Source: JABABV01 sp965222755
GTDB taxonomy: Bacteria > Bacillota_I > Bacilli_A > Mycoplasmatales > JABABV01
Assembly (NCBI GenBank): GCA_965222755.1
Contig: CBDCUK010000001.1
Coordinates: 186,001 to 250,000 of the forward strand
DNA length: 64,000 nucleotides
Reading direction: 5' to 3'
A model generated the notes under the pieces. It was not told the DNA's origin. It saw only the letters and a program-made list of their open reading frames with translations, and ran no database searches. Both the position numbers and the translations under genes were made by a program. The number at the start of each line of letters is the position of its first letter. The first letter of the stretch is position 1. Below are positions 46,153-56,980 of this stretch, one piece after another.

Positions 46153-47355
46153 TTATCAACTAGTAATACAATAAGCAATTCAAGTGTAATCAAATGGTGA
46201 GCCTCCAGCGCTATCATCTTTTCCATTTGCGTAAACAAAATTAAAAAACATATTTATTGTCGCTGTTTTAGGCTTGCCTGCGGCATAGTCTCAATGCTGA
46301 AAAGTAAATACTAATTCAAATTTAGTTTCTAGGGGATTTGTTAAATCAGGAGCTCTTTCTCCTGCATACACAATTTTTCCTTGACCAGCAGGACCATGAT
46401 CAATAGCATATTTATTATCAATAATATTATAAATATTATGTTTAGGATCATGGTCTATGCCATCATTATTAATAACTTTTTGAGTCTTATGATCTTGAAG
46501 AATCATTCAATTATTATTATTGAATGTTGGTCGTATATTTAGACCAACACTTTCCGAAATTCCTGTAATGATATTTTTGACTTTATTAATAGATTGTAGT
46601 TGTTTATCTGTACTAAATGCTCAATCTGATAATTTATAAACTTGGGCATTTTTGTAAGTAATCACTGCTTTGATTGGATCAGAATCATAAGCTCCATTTT
46701 TACCTTTTTTCGAAATAATGGCGGTGATTGTTTTTGTGCTATCATTAGCAATCGGTGCTCCTTGCATTCCTTTATAAGCATCTTTTGCTGTTAATGAACC
46801 ATAAGTATCAAATTCAGCTTTTTCAGTTTCTGATCAAACTTTTTGTGCTGGAGTACCATAAAGTTCTCATTTGTATTTGCTACTATTATCTCATGGCTTG
46901 GCAGTTGATAGCAGATCAGCTGCTAGTACTGCTTTAGCGGAAATTTTAAAAACATCCCATGAATGAGGATAAATTGGGGCGGGGATCGAAGAACAAATTC
47001 AATCTTCAACATCATATTTAGGACTATCGCCGAAAATATTTTCAAATGAAGCAATATAGGGATTCGTTTCGTGACCAACAATTGTTCTCGTAATTGTGAC
47101 TGAGATTATACTATGTGCTTCATCAGGATGAAATTCACCTAATTTTAGTTCTGACATTTTAGCGTCTTTTCATCCTGTTGGAAAAGTAACGTTCAATAAT
47201 TGGGCAGTCGTAACACCTTGAGCATCTTTTACAAAATCATCAAAATTATATTGAGGACCTGATTTATGATGACAACTAGCTAAGCTAGTTGTTGCACCAG
47301 TTACAATTACTACCGGGGCAATCGTTTTTAATAATTTATATCAGAGTTTTTTCAT
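46153..47355 (-). CDS. surface lipoprotein, family A
   Basis: A 400-aa lipoprotein; signal LLKTIAPVVIVTGATTSLASCH. Module one: FDDFVKDAQGVTTAQLL to YDVEDWICSS. Second domain: KYKWELYGTPAQKVW, LTAKDAYKGMQGAPI, ITAIISKKGKNGAYDSDPIKAVITY. The C-terminal domain has TATINMFFNFVYANGKDD and ends PFDYTWIAYCITSW. A paralogue of 37098 and 40798. It is monocistronic with a strong terminator. It lies downstream of rpsO but is separated from it by the rpsO terminator. Confidence 0.8.
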
Positions 47356-47452
47356 TTCTGTAATAGCCTCCTCTTTTGCTAATCATAATATACTTTCCTT
47401 ATATAAATATATTTTATAACATATCTCTATTTCCGCAAAAAAACGTTACAAA

Positions 47453-47497
47453 AAAAAACAAAAAACCACCTTCATAAATAAGGTGGTTTTTTGTTTT
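47453..47497 (-). terminator. rpsO terminator
   Basis: Arms AACAAAAAACCACCTT and AAGGTGGTTTTTTGTT, 17 nt beyond the rpsO stop. Confidence 0.88.
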
Positions 47498-47513
47498 ACA
47501 TTAATATCAATAA

Positions 47514-47783
47514 TTATTTTCTTAAATTTAATTTTTTTAAGATTGCGTAATAACGATCGATATTTTCATTATGTAAGTAAGAAAGTAAACGACGACGATT
47601 TGATACTTTTTTTAGTAATCCACGACGTGAATGAAAATCTTTCTTATGAGTTTGCATATGAATAGTTAATTCTTTGATTTCTGCTGTTAGGATAGCGATT
47701 TGAACTTCAGCTTTACCTGTGTCCTTGTCACTACCTCCGTGAGTTTTAACTATTTCATCTTTTTTGATGTCTCTGATAGCCAT
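47514..47783 (-). CDS. rpsO: 30S ribosomal protein S15
   Basis: Small-subunit protein binding the central 16S rRNA domain; 89 aa, exactly the family length. Hallmarks are GGSDKDTGKAEVQIAILT, HMQTHKKDFHSRRGLL and VSNRRRLLSYLH. The ATG at 47781-47783 has AAGGAGAATAACAC upstream. It follows the infC-rpmI-rplT group on the same strand, with a terminator behind it. Confidence 0.98.
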   Translation of the reverse strand: MAIRDIKKDEIVKTHGGSDKDTGKAEVQIAILTAEIKELTIHMQTHKKDFHSRRGLLKKVSNRRRLLSYLHNENIDRYYAILKKLNLRK

Positions 47784-47882
47784 GTGTTATTCTCCTTACG
47801 ATTATTAATAGTGTTTATAAAAGGCTGATTTATAAAACCATTAATAATTAATGTTGATGTTTAATTAGTTTAAATAAGCTAA

Positions 47883-48260
47883 TTAAACAGTTGCTTTCGC
47901 TTTATTAGTTTTTGCTTTTTCTACTAATTGTATTAAATTATTGAATTCATTTGGATGATGAATCGCTAATTCAGATAGCATTTTACGATTTAAATCAATG
48001 TTTAAATGTTTTAATCCATTAATAAAAATTGAATATGACATTCCTTCTGCTCTAGTTGCAGCATTGATACGCGCAATTCATAATTTACGAAAATTACGTT
48101 TACGATTACGACGATCACGGTATGCGTATGCAAGTGAACTCATCACTTGTTCTTTAGCTGTTTTATAAGCAATATGCTTATGTCCATAATAACCTTTTGC
48201 TAATTTTAGTCACTTTTTACGACGACGTCTAGTTGTGACTCCACCTTTAACTCTAGCCAT
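47883..48260 (-). CDS. rplT: 50S ribosomal protein L20
   Basis: Large-subunit assembly protein, 125 aa. Motifs: MARVKGGVTTRRRRKKWLKLAKGYYG, YAYRDRRNRKRNFRKLWIARINAA, YSIFINGLK and LNRKMLSELA. One TGA Trp codon follows KK. Last gene of infC-rpmI-rplT. In Firmicutes, L20 represses this operon by binding its leader; a candidate leader lies at 49051-49270. Confidence 0.98.
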
Positions 48261-48278
48261 AATTTACAAATCCTTTCA

Positions 48279-48473
48279 TTAACCTTGTAATAAGTTTTTT
48301 AAACGTTTTATATCTGAAGCAGACACTAACGCTGGTTTATTTAATTGACGTTTTTGTTTCGTTGTTTTATTTGCTTTTAAATGTGATTGAAAAGCTTGGG
48401 TACGTTTTCATTTACCGCTACCAGTAACTTTGACACGTTTTGCCAATGCTTTCTTCGTTTTCATTTTTGGCAT
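48279..48473 (-). CDS. rpmI: 50S ribosomal protein L35
   Basis: 64-aa basic protein. It starts MPKMKTKKALAKRVKVTGSGK, the standard L35 opening, and contains KRTQAFQSHLKANKTTKQKRQL. One start alternative is the second Met, but family members begin with MPKMK. It lies between infC and rplT, with AAGGAG upstream. Confidence 0.97.
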
Positions 48474-48486
48474 TTTAGTTTGCTCC

Positions 48487-49041
48487 TTACTTCTTCGATT
48501 TTAGAGGTATTAAATATACATCTAAAAATCTATTATTAATTAGTTTAGGTTCAACATCCAAACGAGCAACATCGTTTAATATTTCAATAAAACGCTTTAA
48601 TGTGTCTCGTCCTTTTTCTTGCATTGTAATTTCGCGTCCACGAAATTTTAAAGAAACTTTTACACGATTACCATCAGTAATAAATTGGCGGGCTTGTTTA
48701 GCTTTAGTTTCTAAATCATGCTGTCCAATTAATGGCGTAATACGAATTTCTTTAACCTCTATAATTGTTTGAGTTTTTTTAGTTTCACGATTCTTTTTGC
48801 TCTTTTCATATTTATAACGGCCATAATCCAGAATCTTACATACTGGGGGTTTCGCTGTTGGCGAAACACATAGTAAATCTAAGTTAACTGTTTCTGCACG
48901 ATTAATAGCATCATATTTAGACATAATCCCTAAATTGTTACCATTTTCATCAATTACTGCTACTTTGCTGAATTGAATTGAATTGTTGACTAAATCTTTT
49001 TGAACTCGAGGTCGTGGTTTTTTACTTCTACGTATGCTAAT
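48487..49041 (-). CDS. infC: translation initiation factor IF-3 (probable AUU start)
   Basis: Prevents premature subunit joining and proofreads start codons. From the ATT at 49039-49041 the protein is 184 aa. The N domain has FSKVAVIDENGNNLGIMSKYDAI and VSPTAKPPVCKILDYGRYKYEKSKK. The C domain has VKEIRITPLIGQHDLETKAKQ and FRGREI. The only SD-like sequence, TTGGAG, ends 8 nt before the ATT. The GTG at 49048-49050 directly abuts that GGAG and cannot use it well. Rare AUU starts are the known autoregulatory device of infC. No ATG is available before residue 40. Confidence 0.93.
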   Translation of the reverse strand: MSIRRSKKPRPRVQKDLVNNSIQFSKVAVIDENGNNLGIMSKYDAINRAETVNLDLLCVSPTAKPPVCKILDYGRYKYEKSKKNRETKKTQTIIEVKEIRITPLIGQHDLETKAKQARQFITDGNRVKVSLKFRGREITMQEKGRDTLKRFIEILNDVARLDVEPKLINNRFLDVYLIPLKSKK

Positions 49042-49050
49042 GATGATCAC

Positions 49051-49270
49051 TCCAAAATAATATTTTGCGTTTTTTTAGTTTTACATATTTAGATATATAA
49101 AACAAAAAGTGGCAAAGCCACTCTCAATAATGCTATTTACTTTATGTGTTTAACATAAATAATTGTCTGTAATAGCAAGAACCTAAAGACACTTTTATTT
49201 AACAAGGTCTATCAGGTGAGAAATGCAGGCTTCTACTTTCTAAACAACAACTATCTAAATTAGTTGCTCT
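49051..49270 (-). promoter_or_regulatory. structured leader of infC-rpmI-rplT, probable L20-type autoregulatory leader
   Basis: The ~230-nt gap between promoter and infC is unusually long. On the minus strand it contains several complementary blocks (GCTATTACAGACAATTATTTATG with a later AATAGC partner) and ends in an intrinsic hairpin plus U-run. Firmicute infC operons are controlled by an L20-binding leader with an attenuator; the position fits, but I did not match the Rfam consensus base by base. Confidence 0.6.
49101..49123 (-). terminator. attenuator hairpin before infC
   Basis: Minus strand AGTGGC-TTT-GCCACT followed by TTTTGTTTT, located inside the leader and upstream of the coding region. 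Confidence 0.75.
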
Positions 49271-49273
49271 ATT

Positions 49274-49302
49274 ATTATATAATAAATCTCTTAAAAATAC
49301 AA
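49274..49302 (-). promoter_or_regulatory. infC operon promoter
   Basis: Minus strand: -35 TTGTAT (49297-49302), 17-nt spacer, -10 TATAAT (49274-49279). Near-consensus sigma-70 type. Confidence 0.7.
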
Positions 49303-49350
49303 ATCTTTATTTAATATCCTATTAATTGCTATATTAAATAAGAAGATTTC

Positions 49351-50139
49351 TTAGTTTCATCTTCAATCTGAAAAATTTGGTTTAATTGTTTTGTAACTAA
49401 AAATTGGTTGTTGAGGATTAAAAGTTGCGTGTCATGGAATGTAAAGAAAATTACTTTGTACGTGTCACTCAAGTAAAACATGAAAGACACCGTTAAGAAT
49501 TACATTACCATTTTTATCATGACTCATTCTTGTATTAAGAATTGATGAATAAGTTTCTGATAAAAATGAGTATGGATCAGATAAGTAACCATTAATTAAT
49601 TCATAGTTTCAAGAAATCTTCTGTGGCGTAGTTTTTGCAATTTGTTTAGTACTATTTCAATATCCAGCAATTGAATTTAATAAATAAGAAACTGCACGTG
49701 AGTCAGTACCTTCTGATTTAAAAAAGAATCCTGCTTCTGAATATCATTCAAGTTGATCATCAGTATAAGCTGGTAAAGATTTGATTTTTCAATCAGTATA
49801 ATTATAATTTTTTTGACTATTATATGTAATAGTTAAAAAAACTTTTTGAATCGTCACTAATTCTAGATTAGCTCCTAGTAATGATCCATCTTTGTTGAAA
49901 GTGAATGTAATTGCATTAATTTTTGCTTCATTTGGACTTCAGTGGTATTTTGTTTTTAAAATTGGAAAGTCCTGAAAAATTTGCGCTGGGGTAACTGTTT
50001 TAACCGCTTTTTTTCACGCATTTTCATTTGTTGATCTTATTATCAACGAATGATCGTTTTTATTATTGTGACTATTTAAATTAGCAGTTACCGGACTAAT
50101 AACTGATAATAGGGGTAACAAACTTAATATAATTTTCAT
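49351..50139 (-). CDS. secreted hypothetical protein, 262 aa
   Basis: Not recognised. ATG at 50137-50139 gives MKIILSLLPLLSVISPVTANL, a signal peptide with an apparent cleavage site after VTA and no lipobox Cys. The mature part has WKKAVKTVTPAQIFQDF, YHWSPNEAKINAITFTFNKDG and YNYTDWKI. This pattern (W-K, Y-x-W, D-W) is weakly like the second domain of the lipoprotein families in this window. It is rich in Trp, mostly encoded by TGA. It stands alone between the infC leader and the ferredoxin gene. Confidence 0.7.
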
Positions 50140-50361
50140 AATGTTCTAACTCCTTGATTTTTATAATTATTGTTTTTGTTTTTTTTGTTGTCATTAACAA
50201 TGATTTTCATTAATTGTCAATTATAAAAATTATATCATTAAAAATTTATTATTCATTAAAAAACAGATTATTTTTACTTTTAGTCTCTTTTATAGTAATA
50301 TATTATCAACTATAATTAAAGTAATATTATATGATTATTAAATAGAAACCGAGGTAATCTA

Positions 50362-50595
50362 ATGGCTATTGCAGATATCAAGAAAAAAATGGAAGAATTT
50401 CGTCGTCTTTATGTTGATCAAGATTTATGTATTGGTTGTGGAGCTTGTGTTGCGGTTGATGAAACTGAAACATTCTACATGCAAGATAATGGTAAAGCGA
50501 TCACTAAACCAAATAACTTAGATAATGAGGACTTATTAATGATTTGTCCAACCGAAGCTATTAAAGTTAATGAAAAAAATAAAGATGATCAATAA
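50362..50595 (+). CDS. fer: 4Fe-4S ferredoxin
   Basis: 77-aa electron carrier. CIGCGAC (residues 22-28) supplies three cluster cysteines (C-x2-C-x2-C) and MICPTEAI the fourth; the second cluster of 2[4Fe-4S] ferredoxins is absent. This matches the single-cluster Bacillus Fer type, with the acidic residues VDETETFYM. GAGGTAATCTA precedes the ATG. Electron partners are not visible here. It is the only housekeeping gene on the plus strand between 22 and 54 kb. Confidence 0.92.
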   Translation: MAIADIKKKMEEFRRLYVDQDLCIGCGACVAVDETETFYMQDNGKAITKPNNLDNEDLLMICPTEAIKVNEKNKDDQ

Positions 50596-50634
50596 AAAAA
50601 AGACCTAATTTAATAATTGGGTCTTTTTTTTAAT
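50592..50634. terminator. bidirectional terminator between ferredoxin and DUF1292 genes
   Basis: Arms AAAAAAAGACC(T)AATT and AATTGGGTCTTTTTTT between the convergent stops at 50595 and 50651. Confidence 0.85.
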
Positions 50635-50650
50635 CAATTTCTTCTTTTGA

Positions 50651-50929
50651 TTATTCGTTATCTTCGATAACAGCGTCTTCTTTTTGATATTCGCTTAAAG
50701 CGTTTTCAACGATTTTTCATTCTTTGGGATTTTCAATATTAACTAGTTTACCACCGTTATCATTTTCGGGATCATATTTAGCGGCAAAAAGTTCGCTATC
50801 AGGATTTTCGGGATCAAAATATAAAACATAGTTATTTTCACCTTCTTTAAAAGTGAATAAAATTTCAAAATTTTGTTCTTCTCCAGCAGCATCAATTAGC
50901 GTAATTGTGTTTTCTTGATTTTGAGTCAT
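50651..50929 (-). CDS. DUF1292 (YrzB-like) protein
   Basis: 92-aa acidic protein with the DUF1292 pattern: ITLIDAAGEEQNFEILFTF, NNYVLYFDPEN, then an acidic C-terminus ending EDAVIEDNE. The frame continues through TGA Trp after NPKE. In Bacillus, yrzB follows alaS and ruvX (yrrK); the same alaS-ruvX-DUF1292 order is kept here, with 33 nt after ruvX. Molecular role unknown. Confidence 0.88.
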
Positions 50930-50962
50930 AAATATCTACCTCCTTACATTTATTATAGATTA

Positions 50963-51382
50963 TTAATTACTTTGAAAGTCTAAATAGTTTTGTAAAATTA
51001 TTTGAGCGGCCATTTTATCTTTTTGCAATTTGCGTTTTTTACGCGATACATTAGCACTGATTAAAACTTGGCGGGCAATTCGTGTGCTTAGGCGCTCATC
51101 AAATAGAATAACTTCAACCGCAACTGCTTTTTGCAGTTGCACTTGAAAGTCCTCTGCCATTAAAGTACGCTCTGATTTGGTCCCATTCATTCGAATTGGG
51201 TGGCCCAGAATAATTTTAGCAATTTCATAGTTAGCACAATATTCTACCACTTTTTTGATCGCAAGTGGAAAATCATTTTCAGCAAAGAGAAAATTTTCTT
51301 TGCCCCCAGCAATAATTTGCCCACTATCACTTAGAGCAATTCCGAGTGATTTTGTTCCTAGATCGAGTCCTAAAATACGCAT
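50963..51382 (-). CDS. ruvX: RuvX/YqgF-type RNase H-fold nuclease
   Basis: 139-aa putative Holliday junction resolvase or rRNA-processing nuclease. It begins MRILGLDLGTKSLGIALSD, where the first catalytic Asp lies. Then come ILGHPIRMNGTKSERT, ILFDERLSTRIARQVL and KDKMAAQIILQNYL, the usual YqgF motifs. The start ATG (51380-51382) lies one base after the alaS stop codon, so translation is probably coupled. A longer in-frame start upstream would overlap alaS and is not needed. Confidence 0.92.
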   Translation of the reverse strand: MRILGLDLGTKSLGIALSDSGQIIAGGKENFLFAENDFPLAIKKVVEYCANYEIAKIILGHPIRMNGTKSERTLMAEDFQVQLQKAVAVEVILFDERLSTRIARQVLISANVSRKKRKLQKDKMAAQIILQNYLDFQSN

Positions 51383-51383
51383 C

Positions 51384-54155
51384 TTAATTCTCCGCTTTTC
51401 TAATTTTATGGAGCACTTCAATAAAGGGAATGTTTTCTCCACTTACCATTGCCATATGCGGTTTTCCACCACCACGACCATCAATGATTTTCATGATTTC
51501 TTTGGCATAGTTATTTGCTAAGTGCCCATGTGCAATTGCTGTTTTACCACTAAAGATCGCTCAGACATTTTGTTTTTTCGTATTATGAGTTACTAAGAAA
51601 GCAACCGTATTATGATATTTCTGAATCATTTGTTTCCCAATTTGTTGCATTACTTTTGCATCAGTTACATTATCAAAGTGATAATGATAATAAGTTGTTT
51701 CGGTTTTAAGATCAAGTTCTTTTAAATCTGATTCTAAGTAATCAAAATCTGCTAGTAAACTTTGTGTTTTTTGATCTAAAAGTTGTTTTTTATACTTTTT
51801 AAAATAACCTTGGTTTATTACTAAAAGCTCATTAATCTCTTTCGAACTTTGAGCATCATCAATTTGGGGATCTTTTATATCGTTAAGTTTTTCTAATTCA
51901 ACATTTGTCAGTTTACGTTCTTTTTTCAACATTTTATATTCACTATTAATGTCACGTAACTGATTAAATGCAACTGCAATCTTGTTATGATAGTAAGCTT
52001 TAATATTACGATGAGTTGTTAGTGCTTCAACACGGTAAACACCCGATTGCTTTGTATCATAATGAATTACTTGAATCTCTTCAATATCGCTTAGATTGTT
52101 AACGTGCGTCCCTCCACAAAGCTCCATTGAATAATCACCTAGTTTAACAACGCGAACATTTTCACTATATTCTGATTTTTCTAATGATAGTGCTCCCATT
52201 GCGAGCGCTTTTTTAATCGTTGTATGAATAATTTCAACAGGCACTTTTTCCTGAATTCATTGATTTGCTAACGCTTGTGCCTGATCGATAATTTTACGAT
52301 CAGGCTTTTGGTTACACGCAAAATCAAAACGTAAATAACGATCATTTAATAATGAACCAGCTTGAGGTACGGCGTGACCTAATACTTTTGTTAGAGCAGC
52401 AAATAGTAAATGAATTGCAGAATGGTTTTTCATCGTTAAGCGACGTTTCGATGCATTAACATGTAATTGATATTCAGCCCCAGCTTTTAATTGTCCTTTT
52501 AAAATTTTAATTGAATGAACATGAAATCTTTGAGGTCCTTTTTGAACATCGACAACATCAGCATAAAAACTATTATCCTTATTAGTAATGTATCCACTAT
52601 CAGCAACTTGACCACCAGACTCAGCATAGAAAGGCGTTTTGTCAAAGATGACATAGCCCTCATGATCAATCTTATTTAAGACTGTTTCTTTTTCAAAGAT
52701 AAAAATTGGTTTGGCATGTAATTCATTAAGAACTTGATAGCCACTAAATTTTGAACTACCTTTAATTTGCTCAAAGAATGTTGATTGAATATTCATCCCA
52801 ATTGTTTTTTTACGTGATTGTTTTGCTAAATTACGATGTGCCATTTGGGCTTTATTGAAACCTTCTTCATCAACTAAGATATCGGCTAAGTTAGCAATTT
52901 CTTTTGTTAGTTCAATTGGGAATCCATAAGTATCATAAAGTTTAAAAGCAGCATCGCCTTGTAAAGTATTTTCACGTTTATCTTTTAATGTTGCTATTCA
53001 TTGATCTAATAAACGATGTCCAATGTCGAGCGTTTTATTAAAACGCTCTTCTTCGGCTTGAACAATATTAGTAATTAATTTTTTAAAGTTAATTAAGTAT
53101 GGGTAGTAATCTTGCATCGTTTTAATTACACTAGGAATTAAACGAAAGAGAAATGTATCAGCAATCTCTAAAACACGTCCATAACGTAGCGCACGTCTAA
53201 TTAAGCGACGAATGATGTAATCGCGGCCAACGTTACCCGGAACAGCTCCATCAGCAATTGCAAATGTAACTGTTCTAATATGATCAGCAATTACTTTAAA
53301 AGCTTTATTAATTCTTTCTTGAAAGAGATCCTTAGTAAAGTAATTGTTCACATTATATTTTTGGTGACAATATTTTTCAATTACAGCAATAATTGGTAAA
53401 AAAGCATCAGTATCAAAGTTAGTTGGTACGTTTTGTGAAATCGCAACAATCCGTTCTAAACCAGCACCTGTATCAATATTTTTTGTCGGTAAATCTTGAT
53501 ATACTTGATGGCCATTATTATTAAATTGTGAAAAGACAATATTTCAAATTTCAACGTAGCGATCATTTTCAAGATCTTCTTTTAATAATTTAAGACCGAT
53601 GTCTTCGAGATCGTATTTTGGACCACGATCGTAGAAGACTTCACTATTGGGACCACATGGACCTTGACCTAAATCTCAAAAATTAGTACTGCGATTACCT
53701 TTAATAATATGATTACTTGCTACTCCTTGTTTAATTCATTGATCATAAGTTTCTTGATCATCTTCAAAAACAGTAATGTATAGTTTTTCTGGATCAATTG
53801 CTAAATAAGATTCACTAGTTAGAAATTCTCATGCATAAGCAATTGCTTCAACTTTAAAATAACCACCGATTGAAAAGTTACCTAGCATTTCAAAAAAGGT
53901 GTGATGACGAGCTGTTACTCCAACATTTTCAATATCATTAGTACGAATCGCTTTTTGGGAATTAACTAGGCGTTTTGATGGAGGTGTTAAACGCCCATCA
54001 AAATAAGATTTTAATGTTGCTACGCCTGAGTTAATTCATAATAGCGAATCATCATCTTGGGGAATTAAAGATGCACTTGGTAATTCTAAATGATCATACT
54101 TTTTAAAAAAGTCTAATCATAGATTACGAATATCATTAGTTGATAGATTTTTCAT
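51384..54155 (-). CDS. alaS: alanyl-tRNA synthetase
   Basis: Charges tRNA-Ala and edits mischarged products; 923 aa in one frame across many TGA Trp codons. Class II motif region: ARHHTFFEMLGNFSIGGYF; also GPCGPNSEVFYD and DTGAGLERI. The editing domain zinc ligands are HSAIH and CGGTH (MELCGGTHVNN). The C-Ala domain is at the end with GRGGGKPHMA. Lead gene of alaS-ruvX-DUF1292. Its promoter region (54156-54362) is shared with a divergent plus-strand gene; it is AT-rich with no clear structure. Confidence 0.97.
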
Positions 54156-54362
54156 ATTTTAGTACCTTCTTCATCTATTTAATATTTAAATATTTAATTA
54201 TGTATAATTTTATCTTAATTAAGTTTAAATTACAATAATTAAAAGTTTTTATTTACTATTAGTTATAAATATAATAATATTTTATTTATATTTAAAAAAT
54301 TCTTAAATATAAATAAAAATATATGCAATAATTACATAAAATTAATACAGTAGGGAGAGAAA

Positions 54363-55181
54363 ATGTCTATATATCAAAAAAATTTTGGTAAATCAGAAGT
54401 GATGGGTAATTTTAATGCAAATTACTTTATATCATTGATTGATAAACAAACTTATAATTTTGAAATACGTAAAGAAATAATAAAAATATCTGTCTATTTT
54501 TTTAATGGAGTAAATATTATGAATTTTTGAAAAAAAAACGAAATTAATGAAATTCAAAAATTAGAATTTATATTTTTTATAATTATGAATGTAGAAAAAA
54601 TTACTAATAATTATTCACAAAATTCATTTAAAATTGATGATTCAAGAAGTCGATGGAAAATTAAGAATTTTCTTATATCTGAAGATATTCAAATATTTTT
54701 AGCAAGAATGGTAGCTTACATTAAATATAATAATAAAAAAATTATAGATTTTTTTAGTGAAGATGATAAGTTTGCAAATTTAACTTTAGTACAAATTGTC
54801 GATAATGAAATAGCTCCTATTTTAAAAGAATTAGATTCTCAAACAATTTATAATAATGTCCATAAGTTTAATAGTTCAAACATTATAGAAGATAAAAGAA
54901 GTGCAATAGAATCAATATATACTCAGGAAATGTTTGAAGATAAATTTAAAGAATTTAAAACAAAGCATGTAGGTATGAAAACTGTTTTAAATATTGATAA
55001 CTTAAAAAATAAAATAGAAAATTTTGTAAGGCATAACAAAGAAAAAGATACTAATAATCAGAAAATAATAAATTATAAAAACGGTTTAACTGATACAGAA
55101 TATATACAGGAATTAAAAGAAATCTTATATGGTTTATTACTTCTTGAGTATATTAATAAAAAACAAGAATATTTAAACTAA
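54363..55181 (+). CDS. hypothetical protein, 272 aa
   Basis: Not recognised. ATG at 54363 follows TAGGGAGAGAA and the frame passes one TGA Trp (INFWKKN region). No signal peptide. Strongly helical, rich in Lys, Asn, Ile and Glu. Segments: KNFGKSEVMGNFNANYF, KLEFIFFIIMN, FLARMVAYIKYNNKKIIDFF, TDTEYIQELKEILYGLLLLEYI. It could be a cytosolic accessory protein. It marks the left edge of the plus-strand accessory block with the FRG-TPR gene. It has lower GC than the housekeeping genes by eye and a bidirectional terminator behind it. Confidence 0.7.
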
Positions 55182-55203
55182 TTACCTCAAATAATTTAAG
55201 TAT

Positions 55204-55249
55204 TAATCTAAAAAACAACTCCATTAGAATGAAGTTGTTTTTTAGATTG
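55204..55249. terminator. bidirectional terminator
   Basis: Arms AATCTAAAAAACAACT and AGTTGTTTTTTAGATT between the convergent stops at 55181 and 55252. Confidence 0.85.
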
Positions 55250-55251
55250 AA

Positions 55252-56745
55252 TTAAACTGCGACGAATTTACCTTGAAATGTAAAATTAAAGGCACTTCCT
55301 CCACCAGTATCATCTTTACCATTAGCATAAATATAATCCATTGTTAAATTAAAATCTCATTTTTTATTTTGATGAGTAAGTGGAAACATAATTTTGATCT
55401 GTTTTCCAACTTTACCTTCTTCTTGTAAGTTAGCCATATCAATAGTTGGTCCAAAATCTGGCCCCTTACCAAAGATAGACCCTTCAAAACCCTCTTTTTT
55501 TATAGAATCCATTATACTTAAACTACGATAACTTCCACCATTATTATTGTTATAAGTATTTACTCAATATCCAAACTGAATATCACCATTACGAATAAAT
55601 CCATTTCAGCCTTCGTTTTTTATTAAAGACTCAAGGTGTTCGTATGTATGTCCATTTTCGCCACCTTTACCACTAAACATTTCAAAAGATTGTAGTTGCT
55701 CAGTTTTAGCAAATGTTCAAGAGGCCATACTATAAGATTTTCCATTTACATATTGAGCTGTCGCAATGATTGGATCAGAATTATATCATCCAGGTCCCAA
55801 CCCATCAGTTACCTCATTTCCATTAGGTTTAGCTTTACAAAATATTGCTGTTATTTTGTGATTTATATCATCAACTATTGGTTTTCCTTTCATACCTTTG
55901 AAACTATCAGTTGCTTTTGCGCTTCCAAAAGTATCAAAAACAGCACTATTATTTGCTTGTCATCTACGTTCTGTTAGTGTTCCATAAGTTCAAGTAAAGT
56001 CATCTTTATTATCTCAAGGCTTCGCTTGAACTAATAAAGCTTGGGCTTGAACATTTGCTCCAAACTTTTTAAAATCTGCTCAAGTTGTTTCTGATATTGA
56101 ATGAGGTGCCGCCGTGCATTTTCAATCACTAAGCCTATATTTGGCATTATCTATATATTGAATTGCAAATGATGCTTTTGTTGCATTACCATCATTTTTA
56201 CTTCTTGTAATATCAAGACTAACAAGACCACCAATATCATCAGTTTTAACATTATCAATATTTAATTCCCCAGCAATTGCATCAGATCATGAATCGGGTT
56301 TGGTCACACCAACAATTGCAATTGCTGTTGCTCCTTTAGCAGCAGTTTTAAAATCTGTTCAACCATTATTATCAATTATTTTTGGTTGAGTACTACATTT
56401 CCAGTCACTAACATCATATTCAGTATTATCAACATACTGAATAATAAATGATGCCATCGTTGTTGGGGCATTATCTTTTGTTCTCGTAATATCTAGAGTA
56501 ATCTTCTTAGTATCTTTATTAGGATTAAAATTAGTAATTTTAATTTCTGTATTAGCAGGATCACTTCATCCAGTTGGTTGAGTTGCCGTTATAATGTCTC
56601 TTCCATTAGCAGCTTGAGCTGCTTTTAAAAAAGCACCTCAATCATTAGTTGTGCTACTTTTATGACCACAACTTATTAAACTACTACTTAAAGCAAACGA
56701 TGAGGTTAAGATTAATGATGAGGCTAAAATTTTTATTTTTTTCAT
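55252..56745 (-). CDS. large surface lipoprotein with duplicated N-terminal module
   Basis: 497-aa lipoprotein: signal ILASSLILTSSFALSSSLISCG. It carries two tandem copies of the recurring module, residues about 33-125 (WGAFLKAAQAANG to YDVSDWKCS) and about 130-225 (WTDFKTAAKGATA to YRLSDWKCT). The second domain follows (FTWTYGTLTERRW, KATDSFKGMKGKPIVDD, YVNGKSYSMASWTF). The C-terminal domain has FNLTMDYIYANGKDD and ends SAFNFTFQGKFVAV. It is the longest member of family A, with an extra module. Convergent with the 272-aa gene; the FRG-TPR gene is divergent upstream. Confidence 0.8.
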
Positions 56746-56909
56746 TTCAAACTCCCACTTTATCATATTTGATAATCTATTTATTATTAATTAGTCATAT
56801 ATAAAAATTATATCATTTAAGATAAACTCTGTTGATGAGTTGTTAATTGTAGTATTATTTTTATAATTAAAGAAATATAAAAATAATACTAATCAAGGAG
56901 ATAAAATTA

Positions 56910-56980
56910 TGGCTGAAGATAAATTAACAACTACTGGTAAAAATGATTTTGAATATTTAAAAGGGAAATGAGATGGTAAG
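56910..56980 (+). other. probable original 5' coding part of the FRG-TPR gene, out of frame
   Basis: Good SD (AAGGAG) and ATG at 56910 open MAEDKLTTTGK, then the frame shifts near an A-run at 56940. After the shift, the +2 frame continues NDFEYLKGKWDGKMIQE into the FRG domain. This could be a real mutation, a slippage site, or an assembly error. Confidence 0.55.
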
